From Acinetobacter lwoffii (lineage in GTDB: Bacteria > Pseudomonadota > Gammaproteobacteria > Pseudomonadales > Moraxellaceae), in contig NZ_CP118963.1 of assembly GCF_029024105.1 (NCBI RefSeq), forward strand, positions 1,240,001-1,304,000: 64,000 nucleotides of DNA, written 5' to 3'. The notes beneath the pieces were generated by a model that had not been told where the DNA came from, did no database searches, and saw only the letters and a program-made list of their open reading frames with translations. The position numbers and the translations under genes are program-made. Shown here in pieces: positions 9,294 to 18,549 of the stretch. Each line of letters begins with the position of its first letter. Position 1 is the first letter of the stretch.

Positions 9294-11672
9294 TTATGCT
9301 TTTTGCACTTTTTCCTCAGCCAGGAAGAACCAGGTTTCAAGTACCGAGTCTGGGTTTAAAGACACAGAGTCGATACCTTGTTCCATTAACCATTGTGCAA
9401 GATCTGGGTGATCAGAAGGACCTTGACCACAAATACCGACATATTTGCCAGCTTTACGGCATGCTTGAATTGCAAGAGAAAGCAACGCTTTAACCGCAGG
9501 ATCGCGCTCATCAAATAGGTGAGAGACAATACCAGAGTCACGGTCAAGACCAAGCGTTAATTGTGTCAAGTCGTTTGAACCAATAGAGAAACCATCGAAA
9601 TGTTCAAGGAACTGATCTGCCAATAAAGCATTGGTTGGAAGTTCACACATCATGATCACTTTAAGGCCGTTTTCACCGCGCTTAAGACCATTTAATGCAA
9701 GAAGTTCAATTACACGTTTCGCTTCAGCAACAGTACGAACAAATGGAATCATGATCTGGATATTGGTTAAACCCATTTCATCACGTGCCTTTTTCAATGC
9801 ACGACATTCAAGTTCGAAGCAATCACGAAAGTTATCAGAAACGTAGCGACTTGCACCACGGAAACCTAGCATCGGGTTTTCTTCTTCTGGCTCGTATAAT
9901 TTACCACCGATCAAGTTTGCATATTCGTTAGACTTGAAGTCTGACATACGAACAATGACTGGCTTGTCTGCAAATGCAGCAGCAAGTGTCGAGATACCTT
10001 CAACCAGTTTCTCTACATAGAATTCAATTGGAGATGCATAACCTGCAGTACGCGCCATGACTGCTGCACGTGTTTCACGTGGAAGGCTGTCAATATTGAT
10101 TAATGCTTTCGGGTGAACACCAATCATACGGTTAATAATGAATTCAAGACGCGCCAGACCAATACCTGCGTTTGGAATTTGAGCAAAGTCAAATGCACGA
10201 TCCGGGTTACCCACGTTCATCATGACTTTAAATGGAAGAGCAGGCATAGACTCAATTGAATTCTTTTGAATTTCAAAATCTAGTGCGCCTTCATAGATAA
10301 AGCCAGTATCACCTTCAGCACAAGACACAGTCACTTCCTGACCGTCTACAAGAACTTCAGTTGCATTACCACAACCCACGATTGCAGGAACACCAAGCTC
10401 ACGTGCAATAATTGCTGCGTGACAAGTACGACCACCACGGTTTGTTACAATCGCAGCTGCACGTTTCATGACTGGTTCCCAATCCGGGTCAGTCATATCA
10501 GATACAAGAACATCACCGTCTTGTACTTTGTCCATTTCTTTAATCGACGTCACAATGCGGACTTTACCAGAACCAATGCGTTGACCGATTGAACGGCCTT
10601 CACAGATCACAGTACCGCGTTGTTTCAACAGATAGCGTTCCATGGTGCCGACATTTTCACGGCTTTTTACAGTTTCAGGACGCGCCTGAACGATGTAAAT
10701 CTTGCCATCATCGCCATCTTTTGCCCACTCGATGTCCATTGGTGCACCGTAGTGGTTTTCAATGATCAGCGCTTGTTTAGCAAGTTCTTGTAATTCCTGG
10801 TCGTTTAAAGCGAACTGTTGGCGTTCAGCTTTTTCAACATCCACGACAACGACAGATTTACCTGCAGATGCTTCTTCACCATAAATCATTTTCTGGTGCT
10901 TAGAACCCAGGTTGCGACGAAGGATCGCGTGTCGGCCTGCATTTAAAAGCGGTTTAGAAATATAGAATTCGTCCGGGTTAACTGCACCTTGAACAACCAT
11001 TTCACCCAAACCATAAGATGCGGTAATGAATACTGCATCACGGAAGCCTGATTCAGTATCTAGCGTAAACATTACACCGGCAGCACCAGTTTCTGAACGA
11101 ACCATGCGTTGTACACCAGCGGACAGGGCAACTACATCATGGGCAAAGTTTTGGTGTACACGGTAAGAGATTGCGCGGTCGTTGTACAAAGATGCAAATA
11201 CTTCTTTGATCGCGATCAGAACGTTATCGATACCACGAATGTTCAGGAAAGTTTCTTGCTGGCCGGCAAAAGAAGCATCCGGCAAATCTTCTGCAGTTGC
11301 AGAAGAACGAACGGCAACCGCGATGTCAGGGTTGCCGTTAGAAAGTTCTGCAAATGCTGTACGAACTTCTTGTTCTAATGCAGGCGTAAGTGGAGTATCC
11401 ACAATCCATTGACGAATTTTTGCGCCAGTTTCAGCAAGTGCATTTACATCATCAACATTGAGTGCAGCAAGCTCTGCATTGATTTTAGCGTTTAGGCCAC
11501 TTTGCTCGAGAAATTCACGGTAGGCATCGGCAGTCGTTGCGAAACCACCTGGCACAGATACACCAGCATTTGATAAGTGGCTGATCATTTCGCCTAGTGA
11601 TGAGTTTTTCCCACCGACCAGCTCAACGTCGTGCTTCCCTAATTTTTCCAGACCAATTACGCGCGCTTCCAA
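9294..11672 (-). CDS. ppsA: Phosphoenolpyruvate synthase (pyruvate, water dikinase)
   Basis: 792 aa, full length. It converts pyruvate, ATP and water to PEP, AMP and phosphate for gluconeogenesis. The N-terminal ATP-grasp domain has VGGKNSSLGEMISHL and AVRSSATAEDLPDASFAGQ. The swivelling phosphohistidine domain has GGRTCHAAIIARELGVPA (His about 420), followed by the PEP-utilising TIM barrel ending near GICGQGPSDHPD with its catalytic Cys. It is divergent from ppsR, its bifunctional regulator, across about 150 bp that must hold both promoters. Confidence 0.98.
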   Translation of the reverse strand: MEARVIGLEKLGKHDVELVGGKNSSLGEMISHLSNAGVSVPGGFATTADAYREFLEQSGLNAKINAELAALNVDDVNALAETGAKIRQWIVDTPLTPALEQEVRTAFAELSNGNPDIAVAVRSSATAEDLPDASFAGQQETFLNIRGIDNVLIAIKEVFASLYNDRAISYRVHQNFAHDVVALSAGVQRMVRSETGAAGVMFTLDTESGFRDAVFITASYGLGEMVVQGAVNPDEFYISKPLLNAGRHAILRRNLGSKHQKMIYGEEASAGKSVVVVDVEKAERQQFALNDQELQELAKQALIIENHYGAPMDIEWAKDGDDGKIYIVQARPETVKSRENVGTMERYLLKQRGTVICEGRSIGQRIGSGKVRIVTSIKEMDKVQDGDVLVSDMTDPDWEPVMKRAAAIVTNRGGRTCHAAIIARELGVPAIVGCGNATEVLVDGQEVTVSCAEGDTGFIYEGALDFEIQKNSIESMPALPFKVMMNVGNPDRAFDFAQIPNAGIGLARLEFIINRMIGVHPKALINIDSLPRETRAAVMARTAGYASPIEFYVEKLVEGISTLAAAFADKPVIVRMSDFKSNEYANLIGGKLYEPEEENPMLGFRGASRYVSDNFRDCFELECRALKKARDEMGLTNIQIMIPFVRTVAEAKRVIELLALNGLKRGENGLKVIMMCELPTNALLADQFLEHFDGFSIGSNDLTQLTLGLDRDSGIVSHLFDERDPAVKALLSLAIQACRKAGKYVGICGQGPSDHPDLAQWLMEQGIDSVSLNPDSVLETWFFLAEEKVQKA

Positions 11673-11826
11673 AGTTGTTACTCCACTTTTGCAGTATTAA
11701 TCACTATCTCGGCATGAGAGTATAGCAAATCATCTAGGTTTTTGATTTTACTAAGCGACAGTCATGTAAGATCGGTTTACTATAAAGATTATATAGCACT
11801 AAGACAAATGTTGGAGGAGAATTTTA

Positions 11827-12663
11827 ATGTCGGAAGGTAAACAAATTCAGCGTAGTGTTTTCTTTATTTCAGATGGTACCGCCATCACCGCTGAAACCCT
11901 TGGACACTCGCTGTTAGCGCAGTTTCCGCATGTGAAATTTGACATTCATATTATCCCTTATATTAGTTCCGAAGAAGCGGCCACAAACGTGGTTGCAGAG
12001 ATCAATGCAAGAGCTCAAATCGACGGTGAAAAACCGCTGGTATTTGATACCCTGGTTGATCCCTATGTGCGCGACATTATTAATACCGCAAATGCAGTAA
12101 ATCTTGATGTATTTGAAGGACTTATTAGTAAGTTGGCTGATGAATTAGGCACGATTCCTACAACTTTAGTCGGGCAGACCCACGCGGTGACCGACTCTGA
12201 GTCCTACAAAGCTCGTATTGATGCTGTTCATTTTGCTTTAGACAATGACGACGGCGCACGTACCCGTCATTATGATAAAGCTGACCTGATCCTGATTGGT
12301 GTATCGCGTTCAGGTAAAACTCCGACCTCTATTTATCTGTCTTTGCAGTTCGGTATTCGCGTAGCAAACTATCCGCTAACTGAAGAAGATTTGGACGATA
12401 ACCGCCTGCCAGCCGTGCTGCGACCGCATAAAAACAAGCTGTTTGGCTTGATGATTGATGCGGAACGCCTTGTGGCCATTCGTTCTGAGCGTAAGGCCAA
12501 TAGCCGTTATGCCAGCTTTAGTCAGTGTCAGATGGAGTTGCGTGCGATTGAAGGGATTTATATTTCGGAAGGCATCAAGTACCTGAATGTGTCTGAAATG
12601 TCGATTGAAGAAATCTCAACACGTGTGTTGCAAATGACCGGTTTAAAACGTCGAATCGGTTAA
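11827..12663 (+). CDS. ppsR: PEP synthase regulatory protein (bifunctional kinase/pyrophosphorylase)
   Basis: 278 aa, DUF299/PSRP family. The nucleotide-binding loop GVSRSGKTPTSIYLS (about residues 158-172) and YPLTEEDLDDNRLP are diagnostic. The protein inactivates PEP synthase by ADP-dependent phosphorylation of a Thr next to the catalytic His and reactivates it by Pi-dependent dephosphorylation. RBS GGAGGAG lies 6-9 bp before the ATG. The neighbouring divergent ppsA is the expected target. Confidence 0.95.
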   Translation: MSEGKQIQRSVFFISDGTAITAETLGHSLLAQFPHVKFDIHIIPYISSEEAATNVVAEINARAQIDGEKPLVFDTLVDPYVRDIINTANAVNLDVFEGLISKLADELGTIPTTLVGQTHAVTDSESYKARIDAVHFALDNDDGARTRHYDKADLILIGVSRSGKTPTSIYLSLQFGIRVANYPLTEEDLDDNRLPAVLRPHKNKLFGLMIDAERLVAIRSERKANSRYASFSQCQMELRAIEGIYISEGIKYLNVSEMSIEEISTRVLQMTGLKRRIG

Positions 12664-12672
12664 GAAACCAGC

Positions 12673-12700
12673 CAGAGCCAAATTGCGGTTTGGCTCTGAT
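12673..12700 (+). terminator. ppsR terminator
   Basis: Stem CAGAGCCAAA / TTTGGCTCTG with loop TTGCGG, 10 bp after the ppsR stop, followed by a short T-rich stretch. Confidence 0.7.
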
Positions 12701-12909
12701 TTATAGCTAAAAATTACAAGTAAGCATTGATTAATCGAAATAATGTATGATTTTTATAATTCTAAAAAAATACTAAATATCATGTTTAAAAATACCTTAG
12801 AGTATTCTTTGAACATTTTGTTGAATAAATCATCATGTTGGTTCTCGGAACTTAAATCAGACTCTCATTATCAGCTCATTAATTTCTTATCTTTACTTGT
12901 CAGTATAAG

Positions 12910-13473
12910 TTATTTTTCTGCTAAATAAGTATGAATAATGATATCGACCGGATGCTGTTCACCATTGATGCAATGAATCGTATTTTCCGAAATTTTTAAA
13001 ATTGGCCAAGTAATCAGCTGGCAATTTTCACGCTGTAGGGCAGCATAATAATGATCTGATTTCAGATAAATTTTACGGGAAGATGCAAGATTTGGCATTA
13101 ACTGGCGTCTTAGCCACAAATTCTGCACCTGATTTTCTAAAAACCGCAGAGAAAGCAAGCTTTTAATCCGGTTATTAAATAAGCGACGATTTTTACCAAT
13201 CAGTGGATGATTAATAATCCGTTGCAGAATTCGATCGGAACCGGGCAGTACAAAAGCAGGATTAATCTGGAAAACTTTTACCGAACGGGCATGTTGACTG
13301 ATTTTATCCAGCTGGCTCACGGTAAACTGATCCGTGCCAATAATCGCAATATCTTTATCTGTATAATCTAATTCTAACAGTTCGGAAGAGGGCACTTTAA
13401 TTCCATTAAACTGCTGAAAATGTTCGGGGCGATTTTCAAAAATACCAGCGTGTGGATCCTGCTTGGTAGACAT
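12910..13473 (-). CDS. Truncated flavin-monooxygenase-like protein (NAD(P)-binding half only)
   Basis: 187 aa. The order IAIIGTDQFTVSQLDKI, then VKVFQINPAFVLPGSDR, then SDHYYAALQRENCQLITWPI and HPVDIIIHTYLAEK mirrors the internal NADP-binding half of CzcO-type/Baeyer-Villiger FAD monooxygenases (VAVIGTGAS.., VTVFQRTP.WVLP, YYPALQ.PNV, VDVIIYATGF). The N-terminal FAD GxGxxG domain is absent, the second GxGxxG has become GTDQFTV, and the usual ATG(F/Y) ending is degraded to HTYLAEK. It is either a decaying relic kept open or a small repurposed protein. No catalytic function can be claimed. Confidence 0.6.
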   Translation of the reverse strand: MSTKQDPHAGIFENRPEHFQQFNGIKVPSSELLELDYTDKDIAIIGTDQFTVSQLDKISQHARSVKVFQINPAFVLPGSDRILQRIINHPLIGKNRRLFNNRIKSLLSLRFLENQVQNLWLRRQLMPNLASSRKIYLKSDHYYAALQRENCQLITWPILKISENTIHCINGEQHPVDIIIHTYLAEK

Positions 13474-13730
13474 TAGAATTCCTTGAATTTATTTAATAAT
13501 TAATTTTCTTTGTATGAGATATAAACAAAAACTCAAGCCAGGGTAAAGTGAAAAATTTAACTTAGACAGTCATCTATTTGAGCAAAATATAAAATCTGAT
13601 TTTATTGAAGACTGAATAGATTTACATGCGATCCAAAAGGAATGACTTTTAACTTGCTGAGATGGATGAAGGAAAAGAAGTGAAGTGTTCGTTTAGGGAA
13701 GAAGTTTTTTAATGGAGGAGGTCGATAGAA

Positions 13731-13808
13731 ATGCTTTTACTGATATATTTCTTTTGGTCATTTATCTTTAAAGATGAAAAACATCTACCCATTGCTGAGA
13801 ATAGGTAG
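13731..13808 (+). CDS. Candidate 25-aa membrane peptide
   Basis: ATG at 13731 is preceded by a very strong Shine-Dalgarno (GGAGGAGG, about 9 bp spacing). It opens a 25-codon frame with a hydrophobic start MLLLIYFFWSFIF and a charged end KDEKHLPIAENR. Its 3' end overlaps the hairpin that terminates the opposing LLM gene. The evidence is the SD plus a single transmembrane segment; it could be chance. Confidence 0.3.
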   Translation: MLLLIYFFWSFIFKDEKHLPIAENR

Positions 13809-13811
13809 ATG
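13782..13811 (-). terminator. Terminator of the LLM oxidoreductase gene
   Basis: Stem CATCTACC / GGTAGATG with a 13-14 base loop, followed on the minus strand by TTTTT, 11 bp past the stop codon. The surrounding 13474-13821 region otherwise holds only the small peptide candidate at 13731. Confidence 0.75.
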
Positions 13812-13821
13812 CAACTCTCAT

Positions 13822-14826
13822 TTACTGACCATTTTTAATTTGCATTAATAGCTCAAAGTTGTGCAGGCGCTTGTCAGTGTCATAGATGTCACAAGTAAAG
13901 ATAAACTCATCCACATCATATTTAGCCAAAAGCGATTCTAGCCCAGCTTTAACGGTTTCTTTGGAGCCGACCTGAGCCATGGCAAAGAAATTATCGACTG
14001 ACATTTTTTCCGGCGGCGACCACAGACCTTTCATGGAGTCAATTGGTGCTTTAAGTTTCAGGCTTTGTCCACGAATCAGTGATAAAACCCGCTGATAGGC
14101 ACTAGTCGCTAGATATTCTGCTTCTTCATCAGTATCTGCGACACAGGTCGGTACACCCATCGACACATAAGGACGATCCAGGTATTCAGAAGGTTCAAAG
14201 TTTTCACGATAAAGCTGAATGGCCTGACCCAGCATACGCGGGGCAAAATGCGAAGCGAAGGAATAAGGTAGACCAAGTTTCGCCGCTAATTGTGCACTAA
14301 ACAGGCTGGAACCTAAAAGCCATACGGGTACGTGCGTACTTTGACCTGGCGTCGCTACGATACGCTGATGTGGTTCTGGATCTTTAAAATATTGCAGAAT
14401 TTCCAGAACATCTTGTGGAAACTGATCTTCGGTTTCCTGACGGCCACGACGCAGGGCACGCATGGTCATTTGATCGGTACCTGGAGCACGGCCCAGACCC
14501 AGTTCAATCCGGTCCGGATAGAGCGTCGCCAATGTGCCGAACTGTTCAGCCACGACCAGCGGTGCATGGTTGGGCAACATAATTCCGCCAGAGCCTAAAG
14601 TTAAGGTTTTGGTATTCGCCAGTAAATAGCCTAAGAGAACTGCAGTTGCTGAACTGGCAATACCATCCATATTATGATGTTCTGCCAGCCACATCCGGCG
14701 ATAACCCAATTTTTCTGCTGTTTGGGCAAGTTCCAGCGCATGGTTCAGCGCGAATTGAATGCTCTTGTCGTCACGAACAGGAACCAGTTCGAGTATAGAG
14801 AACTGGGTATCGTTAAGCGTACGCAT
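13822..14826 (-). CDS. LLM class flavin-dependent oxidoreductase (luciferase-like)
   Basis: 334 aa, bacterial-luciferase-like TIM barrel of the MsnO8/YhbW type. Signature segments are FSILELVPVRDD, RRMWLAEHHNMDGIASSAT, TLTLGSGGIMLPNHAPLVVAEQFGTL (in two parts), RIELGLGRAPGTDQMT and PVWLLGSSLFSAQLAAKLGLPYSFASHF. These enzymes use reduced FMN to oxidise small organics; the substrate cannot be read from the sequence. Monocistronic, with its own terminator. Confidence 0.9.
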   Translation of the reverse strand: MRTLNDTQFSILELVPVRDDKSIQFALNHALELAQTAEKLGYRRMWLAEHHNMDGIASSATAVLLGYLLANTKTLTLGSGGIMLPNHAPLVVAEQFGTLATLYPDRIELGLGRAPGTDQMTMRALRRGRQETEDQFPQDVLEILQYFKDPEPHQRIVATPGQSTHVPVWLLGSSLFSAQLAAKLGLPYSFASHFAPRMLGQAIQLYRENFEPSEYLDRPYVSMGVPTCVADTDEEAEYLATSAYQRVLSLIRGQSLKLKAPIDSMKGLWSPPEKMSVDNFFAMAQVGSKETVKAGLESLLAKYDVDEFIFTCDIYDTDKRLHNFELLMQIKNGQ

Positions 14827-14995
14827 AGTATTACTCTTAAATAAACATCTCTAAAAGCATACGACTTTAGAATGTATTTGTATATCGAAAAAAATCGATA
14901 TAAGTGTAAACCAAAAGATAAAGATAAAAAATAAAGGCAAAAAAATAAGCATCCGAAGATGCTTATAAAGGAGGAAAGAATAAGGGGAGAGAATC

Positions 14996-15451
14996 TTAAC
15001 GACGACGGTTGTTATAACGATAATCGTTATAGCGGTAGTTACGAGAAGAATTATAGCGACGTTCGTTGCGGTCATCATAACGACGGTCTTCGCTGACTTT
15101 CTTACCTAAAGCTGAACCACCTGCTGAACCCAGTGCCGCACCGATGTAACCACCGTTGGTGCCTGCCATATTTCGGCCAACTGCATAACCTGCACCGCCA
15201 CCTAAAGCACCACCGATAATCGCACCATTACGGTCACGTTTATTTGCAGCTACTGCGGCACCTGCACCGCCACCAATCGCTGAACCGATTGTTGCGCCAG
15301 TGGTACCACCCATTTTATTACCTACTGCAGCACCAACAACACCACCTAGTGCAGAAGCTAAGGCTGTATTGGTTGTATTGCCTGCATTGGCAGCTGTCAT
15401 ACCCATGGCTGAGGTTGCTACGACAGCGATCATTAGAGATTTATAGTTCAT
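14996..15451 (-). CDS. Glycine-zipper outer-surface protein A
   Basis: 151 aa from ATG 15451, with RBS AGGTGTCC upstream and a clean signal peptide (MNYKSLMIAVVATSAMGMTAANA). The longer upstream reading lacks a signal at its start and is rejected. The mature part is repeated glycine zippers (ALGGVVGAAVGNKMGG, TIGSAIGGGAGAAVA, ALGGGAGYAVGRNM, IGAALGSAGGSALG). The Arg/Tyr/Asn-rich tail contains three RYND/RYNN-like units. Secreted or envelope-inserted; function unknown. Tandem paralogue of the next gene upstream. Confidence 0.8.
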   Translation of the reverse strand: MNYKSLMIAVVATSAMGMTAANAGNTTNTALASALGGVVGAAVGNKMGGTTGATIGSAIGGGAGAAVAANKRDRNGAIIGGALGGGAGYAVGRNMAGTNGGYIGAALGSAGGSALGKKVSEDRRYDDRNERRYNSSRNYRYNDYRYNNRRR

Positions 15452-15633
15452 GAGGACACCTTTTATATATCTAGCTATATTTTGTTGATGAGATAAATTT
15501 AATCTAGCAAGCGCCAAACAGCATGGAGGCAATGTTGGCGAATTGTGATTTTTATCTCCTTAATTGATTCATGATGTGGACAGGATAATTCCATGTATTA
15601 CTTGAAATTTCATCTTATGAAACAGTAATAAAA

Positions 15634-15655
15634 AAAAGCACCAAAAGGTGCTTTT
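15634..15655 (-). terminator. Terminator of glycine-zipper gene B
   Basis: Stem AAAAGCACC / GGTGCTTTT with AAAA loop, with an additional A/T run, about 45 bp after the gene B stop. Confidence 0.75.
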
Positions 15656-15697
15656 CATGTTAAATGTAGCGTCTGGTCTAAACAGCCTGAGCACAAA

Positions 15698-16114
15698 TTA
15701 ACGGTAACGTTTTTTCCAGTGTTTAGAGCGTTTTTCAGCTGCTTTATCTTTGGCAATCTTGTTACCTAGTGCAGCACCACCGGCAGCACCTAAAGCTGAA
15801 CCGATATAACCGCCGTTAGTACCGCCCATATTTTTACCTACGGTATAACCTGCACCGCCACCTAGGGCACCACCAATGGCAGATTCAGTCCGGTTTTTTT
15901 TGCTGCTTGCAACTGCTGCACCGCCAGCACCACCTAAAGCAGCACCAATGGTTGCGCCGGTGTTACCGCCCATGTTTTTACCTAATGCTGTACCTGCAAC
16001 ACTACCTAAAGCACTTGCTGCTGCAACACGCGCTGTACTGTCGGCATGTGCGTTTACGGTCATCATTGAACCAGCAGCTAAAACTGTACTCATTAAAAGT
16101 GCGTTGAGTTTCAT
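15698..16114 (-). CDS. Glycine-zipper outer-surface protein B
   Basis: 138 aa with signal peptide MKLNALLMSTVLAAGSMMTVNAHA. The following glycine-zipper repeats (AASALGSVAGTALGKNMGG, TIGAALGGAGGAAVAS, AIGGALGGGAGYTVGKNMGG, YIGSALGAAGGAALGNKIA) align step for step with protein A. The tail is basic (KRSKHWKKRYR) instead of Tyr/Asn-rich. The pair arose by tandem duplication, with the glycine core kept and the tails diverged. Function unknown; probably envelope associated. Confidence 0.8.
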   Translation of the reverse strand: MKLNALLMSTVLAAGSMMTVNAHADSTARVAAASALGSVAGTALGKNMGGNTGATIGAALGGAGGAAVASSKKNRTESAIGGALGGGAGYTVGKNMGGTNGGYIGSALGAAGGAALGNKIAKDKAAEKRSKHWKKRYR

Positions 16115-16459
16115 GTCATCACTCCGTGTCCATCCACAGGACTGTAGTTATTTCGATGCGGAAAATGTAACAAATCATGCCCAAAACAATATGAAGATGT
16201 TTCTTCATAATTCCCTGCTTTATTTGGCGAATTGTAAAATCGGCAAGAAATAAGAATAAGATCGACTATAAAAAAAGCAATTCCACTGTTTTTAATCATA
16301 TTTGTTAACAAATGCTGTAGAGCACGAATGATAGCAACGCGGACTTACTCAATAATGATGTTCATTAGAAGCCAGAGTCGTTAAACTAGGCGCAATTTTT
16401 TGATTTCGCTGTGCTAAATCGGTTTTTAGTCCCAGCCTATGTTTGAGATTTTTTAGAAA
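16115..16459. other. Divergent intergenic region upstream of glycine-zipper B and prfA
   Basis: About 345 bp with no supported gene. It must carry the leftward promoter for the zipper gene and the rightward promoter for prfA-prmC. The prfA start has only a weak upstream SD. Confidence 0.5.
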
Positions 16460-17548
16460 ATGAAAGAATCGTTACGTTTACGATTAGACCAACTCTCTGA
16501 CCGCCATGAAGAATTGACCGCATTACTGGCTGATGTAGAAGTCATTTCTGATAATAAGCGCTTCCGTCAATTGTCACGTGAGCATAATGACTTAACAGAA
16601 ATCACCAATGTCTGGACCAAGTACAGACAGGCTGAAGAAGACATTGAAACAGCTCAGGCCATGCTGTCAGATCCGGACTTTAAGGAAATGGCGCAGGAAG
16701 AAATTAAAGAGAATAAAGCTTTAATTGAATCGCTTGAAGCAGACCTGAACATCTTGATGATTCCGAAAGATCCGAATGATGCTAACTCGGCTTATCTGGA
16801 GATTCGTGCCGGAACCGGTGGTGATGAAGCAGCGATTTTCTCTGGCGATTTATTCCGTATGTATAGTAAATATGCGGAAAACCAAGGCTGGCGTATTGAA
16901 ATCCTTTCTGAAAATGAAGGCGAACATGGCGGCTATAAAGAAGTCATCTGCCTGATTAATGGTGACGGTGTTTACGGTCGTCTAAAATTTGAAAGTGGTG
17001 CGCATCGTGTACAGCGTGTACCGGCGACCGAATCACAAGGCCGAGTGCATACTTCTGCTTGTACCGTTGCGATTCTTCCTGAAATTGATGTTGATACCTC
17101 GGTCGAAATCAATTCATCCGATTTGCGGATTGATACGTATCGTGCTTCAGGTGCAGGCGGTCAGCACGTTAACAAAACCGATTCTGCAGTACGTATTACC
17201 CACATTCCAACTGGCACAGTGGTGGAATGTCAGGAAGAGCGTTCACAGCATAAGAACAAGGCCAAAGCGATGGCACTGCTGGTATCACGTTTGGAAAATG
17301 CCAAACGTGCAGCAGCAGATGCAGCAACCTCGGAAATGCGTCGTGACCTGGTGGGATCGGGTGATCGTTCGGAACGTATCCGTACTTATAACTATCCGCA
17401 AGGTCGTATGACCGATCACCGCATTAACCTGACTTTATACAAGCTGGATGCCGTGATGGAAGGTGATTTGACCGAATTGCTGGACAGCCTGCACCGCGAA
17501 TATCAGGCGGATCAGTTGGCCATGCTTGCACAGCAGAATGGTGGATAA
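16460..17548 (+). CDS. prfA: Peptide chain release factor 1
   Basis: 362 aa, full length. It has the stop-codon recognition segment VPATESQGRVHTSA (PxT motif reading UAA/UAG), and the peptidyl-tRNA hydrolysis loop ASGAGGQHVNKTDSAVRITH with the GGQ glutamine that PrmC methylates. The stop overlaps the prmC start (TAATG), so release factor and its modifying enzyme are co-translated. Confidence 0.98.
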   Translation: MKESLRLRLDQLSDRHEELTALLADVEVISDNKRFRQLSREHNDLTEITNVWTKYRQAEEDIETAQAMLSDPDFKEMAQEEIKENKALIESLEADLNILMIPKDPNDANSAYLEIRAGTGGDEAAIFSGDLFRMYSKYAENQGWRIEILSENEGEHGGYKEVICLINGDGVYGRLKFESGAHRVQRVPATESQGRVHTSACTVAILPEIDVDTSVEINSSDLRIDTYRASGAGGQHVNKTDSAVRITHIPTGTVVECQEERSQHKNKAKAMALLVSRLENAKRAAADAATSEMRRDLVGSGDRSERIRTYNYPQGRMTDHRINLTLYKLDAVMEGDLTELLDSLHREYQADQLAMLAQQNGG

Positions 17549-18366
17549 TGAATATTTTACAAGCCCTGGCTTTACGCGGTGAAGCTGAAAGTTATGAACG
17601 TCAGGAAAATGCCTGGTTACTGGAACACATCACCAAGATTGATTCATTTGATCTACTAATGAAAAAGGATCAGGAGTTAACGCTGGAACAGGAACAGGCG
17701 TATAAAGACGGGTTGGCGCGTATTGCTGCTGGCGAGCCTTTGGCTTATGTCACTGGTTCACAGCCATTCTGGACTTTGGACCTCAAAGTGACTAAAGATA
17801 CCTTGGTGCCACGTCCGGATACTGAAGTGCTGGTTGAGACCGTGTTGAAATTGGACCTGCCTGAAGATGCCTGTGTGGTGGACTTGGGTACAGGTACTGG
17901 TGCGATCGCCTTATCGCTGGCATCTGAGCGTTCCAACTGGACAGTAATGGCTTCCGATATCTACGAGCCTACGCTTGAGGTTGCGAAGTATAATGCGGAA
18001 CAACATGATATTGAGAATGTAGAATTCGTTCTGGGCTCATGGTTGAAACCATTTGGTCGTCAATTCTTTGACGCCATTGTATCGAATCCACCTTATATCG
18101 ACGCTAATGATGCGCATATGCAGAATCTGGCGACTGAGCCGGAACGTGCGCTGGTGGCAGATAAAAAGGGTCTGGCCGATATTGAAATGATTATTCTGCA
18201 AGCCAAGAAGCATTTGACTGTCAATGGTTGGGTGGTGCTTGAGCATGGTTATGATCAGGCAGACGCCGTACAACATCTATTTAAACAAGCGGGTTATAAG
18301 CAAGTCCGCACGGTTAAAGATTATGGCGGTAATGATCGTGTGACTTTGGCGCAGTGGCCACATTAA
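17548..18366 (+). CDS. prmC: Release factor glutamine methyltransferase
   Basis: 272 aa. The SAM-binding motif VVDLGTGTGAIALSLASE (about 110-127) and the catalytic NPPY (IVSNPPYIDANDAHMQ) are clear, as is the N-terminal helical domain that binds release factors. It N5-methylates the GGQ glutamine of RF1 and RF2. Coupled to prfA by a 1-bp overlap. Confidence 0.97.
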   Translation: MNILQALALRGEAESYERQENAWLLEHITKIDSFDLLMKKDQELTLEQEQAYKDGLARIAAGEPLAYVTGSQPFWTLDLKVTKDTLVPRPDTEVLVETVLKLDLPEDACVVDLGTGTGAIALSLASERSNWTVMASDIYEPTLEVAKYNAEQHDIENVEFVLGSWLKPFGRQFFDAIVSNPPYIDANDAHMQNLATEPERALVADKKGLADIEMIILQAKKHLTVNGWVVLEHGYDQADAVQHLFKQAGYKQVRTVKDYGGNDRVTLAQWPH

Positions 18367-18389
18367 TCTGTAATCTATCTTTCTTTATT

Positions 18390-18416
18390 AAAAAGCGCCC
18401 GGTATGGTCGCTTTTT
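18390..18416 (+). terminator. prfA-prmC terminator
   Basis: AAAAAGCG / CGCTTTTT stem about 25 bp after the prmC stop, ending in a T-run on the plus strand. Confidence 0.75.
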
Positions 18417-18504
18417 AATTCAAGTTTTTATAAATTCCCAGCTGCCTCTGAAACTTTAAGTATTCTTAATGACATCACGCCAACGCAGTATAACTAAAAA
18501 CAAA

Positions 18505-18528
18505 AAAGCGATGCCAGAGCACCGCTTT
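18505..18528 (-). terminator. Terminator of the 18550-18903 gene
   Basis: On the minus strand AAAGCGGTGC pairs with GCATCGCTTT, followed by TTTT, about 22 bp past the stop codon. Confidence 0.7.
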
Positions 18529-18549
18529 CGAGGAATACTTAAAAAAGAA

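Noticed and set aside
12743..12928. 61-codon plus-strand frame downstream of ppsR
   Set aside because: No ribosome site, low-complexity composition, and its 3' end overlaps the flavoprotein-like gene on the other strand.
14851..15078. 75-codon hydrophobic minus-strand frame
   Set aside because: Its 5' part is an out-of-frame reading of the Arg/Tyr/Asn-rich tail of glycine-zipper gene A, and the remainder is AT-rich intergenic sequence.
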